Positions 6,638 through 16,003 of a DNA stretch of 42,105 nt are shown here, piece after piece. A program made the translations under genes and the position numbers. The stretch lies in NCBI GenBank assembly GCA_003166955.1, contig PMUI01000124.1:1-42105 (forward strand). The letters are read 5' to 3'. A model generated the notes under the pieces. That model made no database searches. It saw only the letters and a list, made by a program, of their open reading frames with translations, and was not told the DNA's origin. The stretch's first letter is position 1, and every line of letters starts with the position of its first letter. The DNA comes from Acidobacterium sp. (GTDB taxonomy: Bacteria > Acidobacteriota > Terriglobia > Terriglobales > Acidobacteriaceae).

Positions 6638-8380
6638 ATGGACAATCGGTCGATTGCGCAATTGCTGGCGGACACGGCGGATCTGCTGGAGATCAGCGCG
6701 GGCGATCCGTTTCGCATCCGGTCGTACCGGCGGGCGGCGGAGGCGGTGGAGCAGTCGACGGTCCAGCTGAGCACGATTGCGAACGATCCGAAAAAACTGC
6801 AGGAGATTCCCGGCATCGGCAAGGGGATGGCGGCGAATATTCAGGCGATTGAGAGCGCGGGGACCCTGCCGCTGCGCGAAGAGCTGCTAGTGAAATATCG
6901 GCCGACGATGCTGGAGCTGCTGCGGCTCCCCGGGATGGGTCCGAAGACAGTGGCGCTGGTGTGGGAGGCGCTGCAGGTGGCGTCGGTGGAGGACCTGGAG
7001 AAGGCGATCACGGAGGGGCGGCTCACCGGGCTGCCGCGCTTTGGCGAGAAGCTGGTCGAGAAGCTGCGCAAAGGCATCGCGGATTACAAGGAACGGAGCG
7101 GGCGGTTCCTGATCGACGATGCGGAAGAGGCAGCGGAGAAGCTGATCGCGTATCTGAGAAAGTTTCCGGGAATTGAGACGATTCTGCCGGCGGGGTCGCT
7201 GCGGAGGGGGCGCGACACGGTGGGGGATCTCGACATTCTGGCGACGGGACCGGCGTGCGCGGAGGATTGTGTGGGCGCGGCGGTGGAGTATGTCGCGAAT
7301 TATCCGGCGGCGAACACAATGTTGGCGAAGGGGCAGAACAAGGTCAGCTTCCGGCTGCGGTCGGGGTTGCAGGTGGATGTGCGGCTGCTGCCTGTGGGGT
7401 CATATGGAGCGGCGCTGCAGTACTTCACGGGATCGAAGATGCACAACGTGACGGTGCGGCAGCGGGCGCTGAAACGCGGGTACACGCTGAGCGAATATGC
7501 GCTCGCGAGGGTCGAGGACGGCGAGTTTGTGTGCGGCGCGACGGAGGAGGAGATTTACGGGGCGCTGGGGCTGGACTGGATTCCGCCGGAGCTGCGGGAG
7601 AACAATGGCGAGATTGAGGCGGCGGAGGAGCATCGGCTGCCGGTGCTGATTGAAGAGGCGGATATCCGCGGCGATGTACATATGCACACCGTGGAGACGG
7701 ATGGGAAGAACACGATTCGCGAGATGGCCGAGGCGGGGGTGGCGCGAGGGTATGAGTACATCGCGATCACGGATCACTCGAAGAATTTGGCGATGACAAT
7801 GGGGCTCGACGATGCGCGGGCGGTGGAGCATATCAAGAGGATTCACGCGGTGGACGCCGAGATGGAGGGGAAGATTCGGGTGTTCGCGGGGATCGAGGTG
7901 GACATTCTGTCGGATGGGGCGCTGGATTTGTCCGACGATGTGCTGGCGCAGATGGATGTGGTGATCGCGAGCGTACATTCGCTGTTCAACATGCCGCAGG
8001 AGGAGATGACGGCGCGGATGGTGAGGGCGATTGAGAATCCGCACGTGAAGATTTTGGGGCATCCGACGGGGCGGTTGTTGTTGCGGCGCGAGCCTTATGC
8101 GCTGGATCTGGAGGCGGTGCTGCGGCGGGCGGCGGAGCTGAGCGTGGCGGTGGAGCACAATGCGTATCCGGACCGGCTGGATTTGTGCGACCGCGATCTG
8201 CGGCGGGCGAAGGAGCTGGGGTGCAGGATTGCGATCAACACGGACGCGCATCATACGAGTCATTTGGCAAAGATGCGGTATGGGATCGAGCAACTGCGGC
8301 GCGCGTGGCTGCGCAAAGAAGATGTGCTGAATACTCTGGGTGCGGGGGAATTTCTGAAGGGGCTGCGACGACCGGCTTGA
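6638..8380 (+). CDS. polX: DNA polymerase X / 3'-5' exonuclease PolX with PHP domain
   Basis: A 580-residue protein of the bacterial PolX family (usual length 570-580), a gap-filling repair polymerase. Residues 1-150 form the helix-hairpin-helix 8-kDa-like part (IPGIGKGMA at 57-65, LPGMGPKT at 97-104). The nucleotidyltransferase core has GSLRRG at 186-191, the metal-binding pair D197 and D199 in GDLDI, and the third aspartate D247 in VDVRL. From about residue 340 is a PHP domain with D346-V-H-M-H350, ITDHSK at 377-382, GHPTGR and NTDAHH, all metal-ligand motifs; in this family it gives 3'-5' exonuclease activity. The ATG at 6638 starts the family's usual N-terminus. It appears to be a single-gene unit between two repeat regions. 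Confidence 0.95.
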   Translation: MDNRSIAQLLADTADLLEISAGDPFRIRSYRRAAEAVEQSTVQLSTIANDPKKLQEIPGIGKGMAANIQAIESAGTLPLREELLVKYRPTMLELLRLPGMGPKTVALVWEALQVASVEDLEKAITEGRLTGLPRFGEKLVEKLRKGIADYKERSGRFLIDDAEEAAEKLIAYLRKFPGIETILPAGSLRRGRDTVGDLDILATGPACAEDCVGAAVEYVANYPAANTMLAKGQNKVSFRLRSGLQVDVRLLPVGSYGAALQYFTGSKMHNVTVRQRALKRGYTLSEYALARVEDGEFVCGATEEEIYGALGLDWIPPELRENNGEIEAAEEHRLPVLIEEADIRGDVHMHTVETDGKNTIREMAEAGVARGYEYIAITDHSKNLAMTMGLDDARAVEHIKRIHAVDAEMEGKIRVFAGIEVDILSDGALDLSDDVLAQMDVVIASVHSLFNMPQEEMTARMVRAIENPHVKILGHPTGRLLLRREPYALDLEAVLRRAAELSVAVEHNAYPDRLDLCDRDLRRAKELGCRIAINTDAHHTSHLAKMRYGIEQLRRAWLRKEDVLNTLGAGEFLKGLRRPA

Positions 8381-8963
8381 AGGTGCGGCTGAACAGTTTG
8401 AGAAAAACGGTCATTCTGCAGAGTTGAAACCTGGTTTTTCCCAAAATGGCACAGGGAAATGGCCGGTGGCGTTACTTTCGGACCTAAGCGGGGGATCGAG
8501 TTGTATTGAAGATTGGATTGCGGGGGAGTTCGCTACTTGCTGTGGGGTGAACCTGGCCGGGTCTGCATTTGGGGTTGCGGGAGTCTGAATGGATTCTCGA
8601 TATGATCTTTTGCAGGCTTGACCGTAGCGACTTGAACAGCTTGCGGAAAAACGTCCTGAGAGGAGACTAAACCATCCCTCAGCGGCTAAAGCCGGAGCGA
8701 TTTACAGTTCTTAGGGCACAGCTGAACAGCTTGCGGAAAAAGACGCCGATGACGCAAAAGCCGTCCCTCAGCGGCTAAAGCCAAATTCATTCCGCAGACT
8801 TTACGGTCCGGCTGAAGCCGGACCCTTTCAAAGAATCGAGTTTTTCCGCAAGCTGTGAAGCTGTGCCCCTTCAAAGCAGGCGAGTCGTACTGCAACCTGT
8901 GAAGCCGTGGCCCCTTCAAAGCAAAGTCCTAAATCAGAGGAAGCTTGAGTAGAATCGAGCGAT
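8381..8963. repeat. Repeat cluster between polX and a membrane protein gene
   Basis: No gene is supported. The stretch is almost wholly repeats: the long dispersed repeat at about 8422-8558; the GAACAGCTTGCGGAAAAA element at 8634-8653 and 8724-8742, with a diverged copy at 8391-8410 and an inverted copy at 8841-8856; and the GGCTAAAGCC palindromic unit at about 8673-8733 and 8762-8833 (the latter closing with TCCGGCTGAAGCCGGA). The elements alternate, so this looks like a small array rather than single insertions. Confidence 0.65.
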
Positions 8964-9536
8964 ATGGCTAACAATGAGGGGCCTGGCAATCATCCGCTGA
9001 TCACGGTCCTGGCGGCGACGATCATTGTGATCGCCCTCATCGCGGGGTACGTGTGGTACTTCAACACCGGTCCGGTGCATGCGGGTCAGGTGGTTTCGGT
9101 ATCGGACTATCCGATTCATCGGGAGCTGTCGACGGGGTCGGCGCTGGGCGGGGTCAAAGGCCAGCCCGACGTTTACGACGAAGTGATCGTGATCGCCGAT
9201 GTGAAGATCAAAAGCACGACGAAGCTGCCGCTGTTCCTGCATGACATGTGGGCGGAGGTGACGCTGCCGAACGGCGAGATCGAGCAGTGCCTGGCGGCGA
9301 GCGGCGCGGATTACAAGAAGGTCTTCGTCGCGTATCCGGCACTGGCGCCGCAAATGAAGACGGCGGTGCCGCGAGACATCACGATGACGCCGGAGCAGGA
9401 GGTGGAGGGGCAGATGGTATTCCATTTTCCGATCAGCGGGAAGGACTGGGACGGGCGCAGGCAGTTCGACGTGGTGGTGGGATTTCTCCATCAGAAGAAC
9501 CTGGTGCTGCATACGATGCCTGAGACCAGGGATTAG
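8964..9536 (+). CDS. Membrane-anchored protein of unknown function
   Basis: A 190-residue protein with a short cytoplasmic start, one membrane segment at about residues 12-33 (LITVLAATIIVIALIAGYVWYF), and a ~155-residue domain that should lie outside the membrane. The outer part has a mixed beta pattern (VYDEVIVIADVKIKS, LFLHDMWAEVTLPNGEIEQC, EVEGQMVFHFPIS, FDVVVGFLHQKNLVLHTM). This resembles an immunoglobulin-like or FxLYD-type fold, but I cannot name a family. It ends 29 bases before murC on the same strand, so co-transcription is possible, though no functional link is known. Confidence 0.75.
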   Translation: MANNEGPGNHPLITVLAATIIVIALIAGYVWYFNTGPVHAGQVVSVSDYPIHRELSTGSALGGVKGQPDVYDEVIVIADVKIKSTTKLPLFLHDMWAEVTLPNGEIEQCLAASGADYKKVFVAYPALAPQMKTAVPRDITMTPEQEVEGQMVFHFPISGKDWDGRRQFDVVVGFLHQKNLVLHTMPETRD

Positions 9537-9565
9537 AGTTTAGGAATTAGGGATTAGGACGGCGA

Positions 9566-10975
9566 GTGTTCGCGAAGGCGCAGCGGGTTCACTTTATCGG
9601 GATTGGCGGCATTGGCATGAGCGGGATCGCGGAGATCCTGCTGAACCTGCATTATCCGGTGAGCGGGTCGGACCTGCGGCGGTCGGCGGTGACGGAGCGG
9701 CTGGCGACGCTGGGCGCGACGGTGTTCGAGGGACACGCGGCGGCGAATGTGGTGGGCGCGAGCGTGGCGGTGATCAGCTCCGCGGTACACGAAAACAATC
9801 CTGAGGTGATTGAGGCGCGGGCGCGGAAGATTCCGGTGATTCAGCGCGCGGAGATGCTGGCCGAGTTGATGCGGCTGAAGTACGGCATCGCGATCGCGGG
9901 GATGCACGGGAAGACGACGACCACGTCGATGGTGGCGTCGGTGCTGACGGCGGGGGGCCTCGATCCGACGGTGGTGGTGGGCGGACGCGTGGACGCGATG
10001 GGGTCGAATGCGCGGCTGGGGCAGAGCCAGTATCTGGTGGCTGAGGCCGACGAGAGCGACCGCTCGTTTCTGCGGCTGTCGCCGATTTTGGCGGTGGTGA
10101 CGAATCTGGACCGCGAGCACATGGACTGCTATCGCGACATGACAGATGTGGAGGGCGCGTTTGTAGAGTTCATGGAGCGCGTACCGTTTTACGGAGCGTG
10201 TGTGGCGTGCGCGGATAATGCGCTGCTGGCGGAGATTCTGCCGCGCGTGCGGCGGCGGGTTTTCACCTATGGGATGTCGCCGCATGCGGACTATGTGCTG
10301 CGGCTGCTTCCGGCTTTACCCGTCGCGGAGGAAAATGCTGCGGGTCCGAGAACGTGCCGGACGCGGTTTGAGGTAGCGGCGGGCGGCGAGGTGTACGGGC
10401 CGCTGGAACTGAATGTGCCTGGGGTTCACAACGTGCTCAATGCAACAGCGGCGGTTGCAATTGGGACGCAGCTGGAGATCGCGCCGGAGGCGATTGCGGC
10501 GGGATTGAAGTCGTTTCGCGGGGTGGATCGGCGGTTCCAGGTGAAGGGCTGCGTGCGCGGCGTGACGGTGGTGGACGACTACGGGCATCATCCGACGGAG
10601 ATTCGCGCGACGCTGCGGGCGGCGAAGGACTGCGGCTACGGCGGGGTGCATGTGATCTTCCAGCCGCACCGGTACACGCGGACGCGGGATTTGATGGAGG
10701 AATTTGTGCACGCCTTCGACGATGCTGCGTCGGTAGAGGTGCTGGATATTTACGCGGCCAGCGAGGAACCGATTGCGGGGATCACGACGCAGTCGCTGGT
10801 GGAGGCGATCCACTGCGGTTGCGTCGAGTATGCGGCGTCGACGGATGAGGCGATGGTGCGGGCCGTGAGCCGGGCGAAGGAGGGCGATGCGATCCTGACG
10901 CTGGGCGCGGGGAATGTGTCGCAGCTGGCTCCTTTGGTGGTCGAGCGGCTGGGTGAGTTAACAGGCAAAGCGTAA
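9566..10975 (+). CDS. murC: UDP-N-acetylmuramate--L-alanine ligase MurC
   Basis: A 469-residue Mur ligase that adds L-alanine to UDP-MurNAc with ATP, the first amino-acid step of peptidoglycan synthesis. Domain 1 has the Rossmann motif [15 protein letters not shown] at 9-23. The ATP loop GMHGKTTTT is at 112-120. [10 protein letters not shown] at 159-168 and [10 protein letters not shown] at 180-189 are the family's substrate and metal motifs. The linker [11 protein letters not shown] and the C-terminal [10 protein letters not shown] (337-346) complete the family pattern. The start is GTG at 9566, with AGGA about six bases upstream. It is not beside other division and cell-wall genes in this window. 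Confidence 0.94.
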   Translation: MFAKAQRVHFIGIGGIGMSGIAEILLNLHYPVSGSDLRRSAVTERLATLGATVFEGHAAANVVGASVAVISSAVHENNPEVIEARARKIPVIQRAEMLAELMRLKYGIAIAGMHGKTTTTSMVASVLTAGGLDPTVVVGGRVDAMGSNARLGQSQYLVAEADESDRSFLRLSPILAVVTNLDREHMDCYRDMTDVEGAFVEFMERVPFYGACVACADNALLAEILPRVRRRVFTYGMSPHADYVLRLLPALPVAEENAAGPRTCRTRFEVAAGGEVYGPLELNVPGVHNVLNATAAVAIGTQLEIAPEAIAAGLKSFRGVDRRFQVKGCVRGVTVVDDYGHHPTEIRATLRAAKDCGYGGVHVIFQPHRYTRTRDLMEEFVHAFDDAASVEVLDIYAASEEPIAGITTQSLVEAIHCGCVEYAASTDEAMVRAVSRAKEGDAILTLGAGNVSQLAPLVVERLGELTGKA

Positions 10976-11141
10976 GAACGAAACAGATCCAGTTATCCGG
11001 CTCATGGACGCTTAGGTTAACCAAAGGCACTCTGGCCCTGAGATTATTGTTAGTCGATTGGTTCAGATAATTTCGCAACATCCCGAACGTTATCGGAATT
11101 CACGCGTCTAGTGGACAATGTTCATCGGAGGAGCGATCCGG

Positions 11142-12059
11142 ATGACCTCCCGCCATTCCTGCCAGCAGTTTTTTCTCGCTACGATCATCACAGCTTTTGC
11201 GGCGCCTTCTGCGCTCGCCCAGACTACCTCCGTCGGCGACCCGGGCATGCAGGGCCTGCTCAGCTTGACCCCTGTGCTCAACCAGCCCTTTTCGGCCACG
11301 AGGTATGTGCGCACTGTGACGATCTTGCCGGACGGGAGCCAGGCGATCACCGCTGCGCACAGCCAAATGAAGGTAGCCAGGGATGCTGACGGGCGCATTC
11401 TGGTCGATCGAAGACCGGACTGCCCGCCACCGGGTGAGGAGGTTCCGCCATGGTGCGGAACGCATGTGGTCGTGCTGTTCGATCCAGGCGCACACACGAT
11501 CACACCCTGGTTGTGGGGCGCCAATTCCGGACGGGAGGCGACCACCCTTCCATTCACCGAGAAGCGGCTGGAGAAGGCGATCGAGAGGGTCACGATGGAC
11601 AGGAAAGCGAGCGATGTCGACTCTTCGGAAGCGAGCGTGACCACCCAGAGCATGGGCCAGGAGATCATTAACGGCGTGACTGCCACGGGTGTGAGAACGA
11701 AAACGTTCCTGCCGACCGGGTCGGACAACTACGGGCCGGTCACGATTACGCGCGATGTCTGGACATCGGCGGAAATGAAGCTGGTGATGAAGGTAGTCAT
11801 TACCGATCCGCGGACGGGTGTGACGACCGTTGGTTTCGAGAACTTCTCGCGGCATCCTGATGCTTCGCTGTTTCTTCCTCCGGATGGGTATGTGCAGAAC
11901 ACAAACAACTGGCCTCTGCGACACAATCCGAATGACTCTTACTTACCGGAACGGTACCTGAAACCGGTGTGGGCAGTTCTGGCTGGGCAGGATCTCGACT
12001 TAGCTTGGGCGAGCCAGACCGGGGACGACATGGCAGTCAAAGCCGGGTGGAAGACCTGA
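11142..12059 (+). CDS. Secreted protein of an acidobacterial family of unknown function
   Basis: A 305-residue protein with a signal peptide (positive start, hydrophobic core FFLATIITAFAAPSALA, then QTT). The mature part follows a layout I recognise from many acidobacterial exported proteins: PFSATRYVRTV..LPDGSQ, a RDADGRI motif, HVVVLFDPGAH, an LGxE/GQEIINGVTATGVRTK segment, ITRDVWTSAEMKLVMKVVITDPRTG, and FENFSRHPDASLFLPPDGY near the end. No enzyme motif is visible. The ATG at 11142 is preferred over 11118 because GGAGGAG lies 8-13 bases upstream of it. About 166 bases of unique sequence separate it from murC. Confidence 0.75.
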   Translation: MTSRHSCQQFFLATIITAFAAPSALAQTTSVGDPGMQGLLSLTPVLNQPFSATRYVRTVTILPDGSQAITAAHSQMKVARDADGRILVDRRPDCPPPGEEVPPWCGTHVVVLFDPGAHTITPWLWGANSGREATTLPFTEKRLEKAIERVTMDRKASDVDSSEASVTTQSMGQEIINGVTATGVRTKTFLPTGSDNYGPVTITRDVWTSAEMKLVMKVVITDPRTGVTTVGFENFSRHPDASLFLPPDGYVQNTNNWPLRHNPNDSYLPERYLKPVWAVLAGQDLDLAWASQTGDDMAVKAGWKT

Positions 12060-12077
12060 TGGGTTGTTAATGCCGCT

Positions 12078-12440
12078 TCAGTGCGTGCTGTGCGCGTGCG
12101 ACCGGTGTGCGACCGAACGACGCGGATGACGGCCGAGGATTCGGTTCTTGCGGAGCTTCCAGAGCGCGAAGGCGATGACGGTCCAGACGGCCGCGGCGAT
12201 GGGGATGATGAGCCACGGATTCCTGCCGGGCAGCATACGCCAGAGGACGAGGGCGAACCCCACGAGGCCGACGCAGGCGAGCGCGGCTCCGGCGGAGTCG
12301 ATGCCGGCGGCCATGCGACCGCGGTTGGTCCCGTCGTAGCCGATGCGGCCTTTGCGTTGCTTCTCGTGGCTTTCGATCAGGGTGACGCTGGCGGGAAAGA
12401 TGGCGGGAAAGGCGAGGAAGAGGCCGCCGATGGGGGGGTG
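12078..12440 (-). pseudogene. 5'-truncated small membrane protein (DUF3147-like)
   Basis: On the minus strand an open frame reads HPPIGGLFLAFPAIFPASVTLIE, then RGRMAAGIDSAGAALACVGLVGFALVLW, WLIIPIAAAVWTVIAFALWKLR. This is the body of a small multi-pass membrane protein that I recognise from acidobacteria as DUF3147-like (recalled, not searched). The conserved part begins right at the 3' end of the esterase gene, at about 12437, and the first membrane segment and any good start codon are missing. The only in-frame ATG is at 12314, about 40 residues inside the conserved region. The simplest reading is a deletion that joined the esterase gene to the tail of this gene. A shorter working protein from 12314 is not excluded. 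Confidence 0.5.
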
Positions 12441-12450
12441 CGCCGATCGG

Positions 12451-13455
12451 TTACGGTATGCGCGTTTTGGCGGCCTCGCGGAAGCTGCGCTCTGCTGTGT
12501 TGTTGGGGTCGGTGGAGACGGGGGCGTCGCGCCAGAGCCAGCGCATCATGTCGGGGAGAATCGCGCCTCCCATCTTCTGGCCGTGAAGGTTCATCCCCCA
12601 GGCGTAGTTGACGTCGTATCCCTTCTGGGTGAGCGCGCGCATGAGGCGGACATTTTGGAGAAACCAGTCCCAGCGCGGGTCGTATGGATTGCCGTTGCGG
12701 GTGCCGCGGTTGTCGTTGCGGCCGTCGCAGAGAAAAACGCGGATGGGGCGGGCGGGGCTGGAAGCGACGATGTCGGGCCAGGCGTCGCCGCCGCGGATGT
12801 TGACGAAGCTGCCGACGTTGCTCAGCACTTTGCGGAAATCGCCGGGCCGCTCCCAGGCGACGGTGAACGCGGCGATGGCGCCGGAGCTGGAGCCGCCGAT
12901 ACCGTGCTGGTCCGGGTCGTGAGAGATGTTGTACTCGCGATAGAGCACAGGCATCAGCTCGTCGACGACGACACGCGCATATTTGTCATCGAGTGAGTTG
13001 TATTCGACGCGGCGATTGGTATTGTTGTCGCCCCAGTCGTGCGGGGTGGGCTCAGGCTGCTCCGGCGTGCGGCCCGGATCGATGAAGACGGCGAGCATGA
13101 TGGGGATTTCGTGCCGGTAGATGAGATTGTCGAGGACGTTCTGCGCGCGGATATCGCCGTCGGGGTCTTTGAAGGCCTGGCCGTCGTTGAAGATCATGAG
13201 GCTCGCAGGGGCGGCGGGGTCGTACTGCACCGGCACGTAGACCCAGTACGTGTGCAGCGTGCCGGGATAGACCTGGCTGGGCAGGGTGAATGGGCCGCGG
13301 ATTTCGCCTTTGGGCACGGCGTCCTGGGGGAGCGAGTCGGGGCCGAGGCGGTATTGGGAGTCGGGTGAGGGCGCGGTTGGCTGAGGCGCCTGAGCAAAGA
13401 CGGCGATGGGGGCGCTGAGGGCGATACAGACGATCAGGGGACGGCGGAGTTTCAT
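12451..13455 (-). CDS. Secreted enterochelin-esterase-like hydrolase (CE1/esterase D fold)
   Basis: A 334-residue exported alpha/beta-hydrolase. The signal peptide is [21 protein letters not shown]. The mature protein has an N-terminal strand region ([21 protein letters not shown]), the strand [10 protein letters not shown], and the nucleophile elbow [11 protein letters not shown] with the central serine. It also has [11 protein letters not shown], which would carry the acid residue, and NLHGQKMGG near the end, which would supply the histidine. This is the layout of Fes/CE1-type esterases that cleave siderophore or carbohydrate esters. The ATG at 13455 gives the clean signal peptide, but the bases before it (TCCTCTCCG) hold no ribosome site. 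It is divergent from the DUF4097 gene 61 bases away. Confidence 0.8.
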   Translation of the reverse strand: MKLRRPLIVCIALSAPIAVFAQAPQPTAPSPDSQYRLGPDSLPQDAVPKGEIRGPFTLPSQVYPGTLHTYWVYVPVQYDPAAPASLMIFNDGQAFKDPDGDIRAQNVLDNLIYRHEIPIMLAVFIDPGRTPEQPEPTPHDWGDNNTNRRVEYNSLDDKYARVVVDELMPVLYREYNISHDPDQHGIGGSSSGAIAAFTVAWERPGDFRKVLSNVGSFVNIRGGDAWPDIVASSPARPIRVFLCDGRNDNRGTRNGNPYDPRWDWFLQNVRLMRALTQKGYDVNYAWGMNLHGQKMGGAILPDMMRWLWRDAPVSTDPNNTAERSFREAAKTRIP

Positions 13456-13516
13456 CGGAGAGGATTGTAGTGGAATAGCGGGAACATTTTGGGGGGCGGG
13501 ACCGTAAGCAGAGAGC

Positions 13517-14107
13517 ATGAGATACATGTGGGCAGGTGCGGCCGCGGCTGTGCTGATGGCGAGTGCGGCGGGGTGGGCGGAGACGGTGGGCGACTGCGAT
13601 CATCCGATCGAGGCTCCGCTGCGGTCACGGGCGGCGCTGGTGATTGAGTCGCGGCCAGGCGAGGTTGAGATTACCGGGACGGATGCGGAGGTGATCCGCG
13701 TGTCGTGCACGGTGGATCATTCCGCGCAGGACGTGGAGCTTCGGTTCTCGGGAACTCCGGGGTATGGACGGCTGAACGTGACCAGCCCGGTCAGGAATGA
13801 GAACCTGCATATCAAGATCGAAGTGCCCAGGAAGACGAACCTGCGGTTCCATATGGGCGCGGGTCAGGTGACGGTGGACGGTGTGGCAGGCGATAAGGAC
13901 ATCGATCTGTACGCGGGGCAGATCACGGTTTCGACTGGCGACGGGAACTATAAGTCGGTGGACGCTTCCGTGGACATCGGTGATGTGAACGCGTCGGCCT
14001 ATGGGGTGGACAAGGGCGGATTCTTCCGCAGCTTTACGAAGAAATTCGACGACGGCGAGTACCGGCTGCGGGTTCACGTGATGACGGGGCAGATTGAGCT
14101 GGAGTAG
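13517..14107 (+). CDS. Secreted DUF4097-like beta-helix protein
   Basis: A 196-residue protein with a signal peptide (residues 1-21, AAGWA-ET). The rest is short strands rich in Gly, Val, Thr and Asp: [69 protein letters not shown]. That is the repetitive pattern of DUF4097 ('putative adhesin') proteins, which fold as a right-handed beta-helix. Their role is unknown. No anchor is visible after the signal peptide, so a periplasmic or outer-surface location is inferred. Transcribed divergently from the esterase. Confidence 0.75.
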   Translation: MRYMWAGAAAAVLMASAAGWAETVGDCDHPIEAPLRSRAALVIESRPGEVEITGTDAEVIRVSCTVDHSAQDVELRFSGTPGYGRLNVTSPVRNENLHIKIEVPRKTNLRFHMGAGQVTVDGVAGDKDIDLYAGQITVSTGDGNYKSVDASVDIGDVNASAYGVDKGGFFRSFTKKFDDGEYRLRVHVMTGQIELE

Positions 14108-14127
14108 AGGAATCCGATCTCTCACTG

Positions 14128-15939
14128 TTACTCATTTTTGTGGGCGTAGTAATCCTGCAGCGTGAAGAAGGCCTTTTTCTTTTCGCCCTTGTCGGAGACC
14201 AGACCCTTGCGGTTGTATTCGTCCTGAATGCCGGGTAGCTGGCGCATGGGGCTGCGGAAATCCATGAGGACCCAGGGAGTCATGCCGCGCAGAAACGGCA
14301 TCTTCCCGAGCATTTGCAACTGTTGCCGATACAAATTGTCCTGGTACTCCTCCGTGAACATGTCGGTGACGGGACCATGGAGGCCAGCTTTGGCTCCGGC
14401 TCCGAATTCGCTGATGATGACCGGCTTGCCGAGCGGATTCTGCCAGGTGTAGTCGGGGATCGTCTCCGGCTTGCCCTGATACCAGCCGAGATATTCGTTG
14501 TAGCCTAGGACGTCGAGGTCCTGGCCGAGGGGATCGTCGAGGGTTGCGGTGGTGCCCTTGAAATGCGTGACGATGGCCGAGGTGATGAGGCGCGTGGGAT
14601 CCTCGCTTCGAGCTTGCTGGGCGAGCTGATGGATGAAGGCGTTGCGCTCGGGGCTCTCCGGAGTTTCGTTGGACATGGACCAGAGGATCACGGAGGGGTC
14701 GTTGTGGTCGCGGCGGATGAGCTCCCAGAGCTGGTGCTTGGCGACGTCGAGAGTGTGGGGGTTGGTCCAGTCGATGCCCCAGTAGACGGGGATCTCCTCC
14801 CAGGCGAGGATGCCGAGCTTGTCCGCAAGGCGGGTTTCGTTTTCGGTGTGGGGGTAGTGCGCCATGCGGACGAAGTTGCAGTGTAGTTCGCGCGCCCAGC
14901 CGAGGAGTGTCTCGACGTCTTTGTCGGACCAGGAGCGGCCGGAGCGGAAGGGCGCTTCATCGTGATAACTGATGCCGCGCAGGAAGATGGGTTTGCCGTT
15001 GAGGAGGATCTGGTCGCCCTGGACTTCGACGGTGCGGAAGCCTATGTCATCTTTGAGGTCGTCGGAACCGGCGCGGAGCGCGATTACGTAGAGGCGCGGG
15101 TGCTCGGGTGACCAGAGCTCGATGCCGGGAGCGGCGAAGGAGAACTCGGCGCGGCCATTTGTATCCGTGACTGCATCTTTTTCGATGTGCAGATCGGGGA
15201 TGTTGAGGGCGACGTGGGTTCCGGGGCCGGCGCCAATGAGGTGGACGTAGCCTTCGAGCTGATTTTGTGTGCCGCGCTTGAGCTGGAGGGAGTAGTCGTC
15301 GATATAAGTGTCGGGGAGTTCGACGAGGGAAACGGGGCGGGTGATGCCGCCGTAATTCCACCAATCCATGCGGAGGGTGGGGACGCGGTCGACGGCGCGC
15401 TGATCGTCGACAGCAGCGACGATGAAGTTGTCGCCGTCCTTCACGATGCTGGTGATTTCACAGTCGAAGGGTGTGTAACCGCCTTCGTGATTGCAGACGT
15501 ACTGGCCGTTGACGAAAATTTGCGCCGCGTAGTTGACGGAGCCGAAGTGGATGAAGAGGTGGGTGTGCGGTTTGGGGTGGACCGTGAAGTCGCGCTGGTA
15601 CCAGAGCAGGCCCTCGTAGTAGAAGAGCGAATCTTTCTGAGAGTTCCAGTCGCCGGGGACGTTGAGCGTTGGGGATTTGGCGAAGTCGTACTGGACGAGC
15701 GGGCCGCCGGGGACGTAGTGCGCGTTCTTCGCGTAGCCATTGGGGCTGGCGTGATCGGGATTGGAGCCCCAGCCTTCGCGATAGGGATCGGGGATGGAAT
15801 GCCAGGGGCCGTCGAGCGAAATTTGCGGGCGATGGTCGACGTCGACGAGGAGCGTGGTTTGCTGGGCGTGAACGGCGGTGGCGAGAAAGGCGGCGGAGAA
15901 GGCGAGGCAGAGAGCGGCACGGCGGAACATGACCACCAT
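14128..15939 (-). CDS. Secreted glycoside hydrolase family 2 enzyme (beta-glucuronidase/galactosidase type)
   Basis: About 603 residues. A signal peptide (FRRAALCLAFSAAFLATAVHA) is followed by the family 2 layout: a sugar-binding jelly-roll (SLDGPWHSIPDP..., LWYQRDFTV, NYAAQIFVNGQYVCNHEGGYTPF), an Ig-like domain, and a TIM barrel. The barrel carries the acid/base glutamate in SMSNETPES (about E425) and the nucleophile in ISEFGAG (about E511). RGISYHDEAPF and FVRMAHYPH are typical of beta-glucuronidases. The exact sugar cannot be told. Start choices are ATG 15939 or ATG 15930; both keep the signal peptide and neither has a strong ribosome site. The gene lies downstream of the Tricorn-like gene, separated by a hairpin. 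Confidence 0.88.
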   Translation of the reverse strand: MVVMFRRAALCLAFSAAFLATAVHAQQTTLLVDVDHRPQISLDGPWHSIPDPYREGWGSNPDHASPNGYAKNAHYVPGGPLVQYDFAKSPTLNVPGDWNSQKDSLFYYEGLLWYQRDFTVHPKPHTHLFIHFGSVNYAAQIFVNGQYVCNHEGGYTPFDCEITSIVKDGDNFIVAAVDDQRAVDRVPTLRMDWWNYGGITRPVSLVELPDTYIDDYSLQLKRGTQNQLEGYVHLIGAGPGTHVALNIPDLHIEKDAVTDTNGRAEFSFAAPGIELWSPEHPRLYVIALRAGSDDLKDDIGFRTVEVQGDQILLNGKPIFLRGISYHDEAPFRSGRSWSDKDVETLLGWARELHCNFVRMAHYPHTENETRLADKLGILAWEEIPVYWGIDWTNPHTLDVAKHQLWELIRRDHNDPSVILWSMSNETPESPERNAFIHQLAQQARSEDPTRLITSAIVTHFKGTTATLDDPLGQDLDVLGYNEYLGWYQGKPETIPDYTWQNPLGKPVIISEFGAGAKAGLHGPVTDMFTEEYQDNLYRQQLQMLGKMPFLRGMTPWVLMDFRSPMRQLPGIQDEYNRKGLVSDKGEKKKAFFTLQDYYAHKNE

Positions 15940-15957
15940 GGTAATCCGCAACAGAGA

Positions 15958-15980
15958 GGCCGGAGCACCAGGCTCCGGCC
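15958..15980 (-). terminator. Hairpin between Tricorn-like gene and GH2 gene
   Basis: A perfect 9-bp inverted repeat GGCCGGAGC-ACCAG-GCTCCGGCC lies 24 bases past the stop of the Tricorn-like gene. On the minus strand it is followed by TCTCTGTT, a poor T-tract. It may be a weak intrinsic terminator, or a processing or attenuation hairpin. Confidence 0.45.
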
Positions 15981-16003
15981 ATGAGTTTCGCAGTGCGGGA
16001 TGA

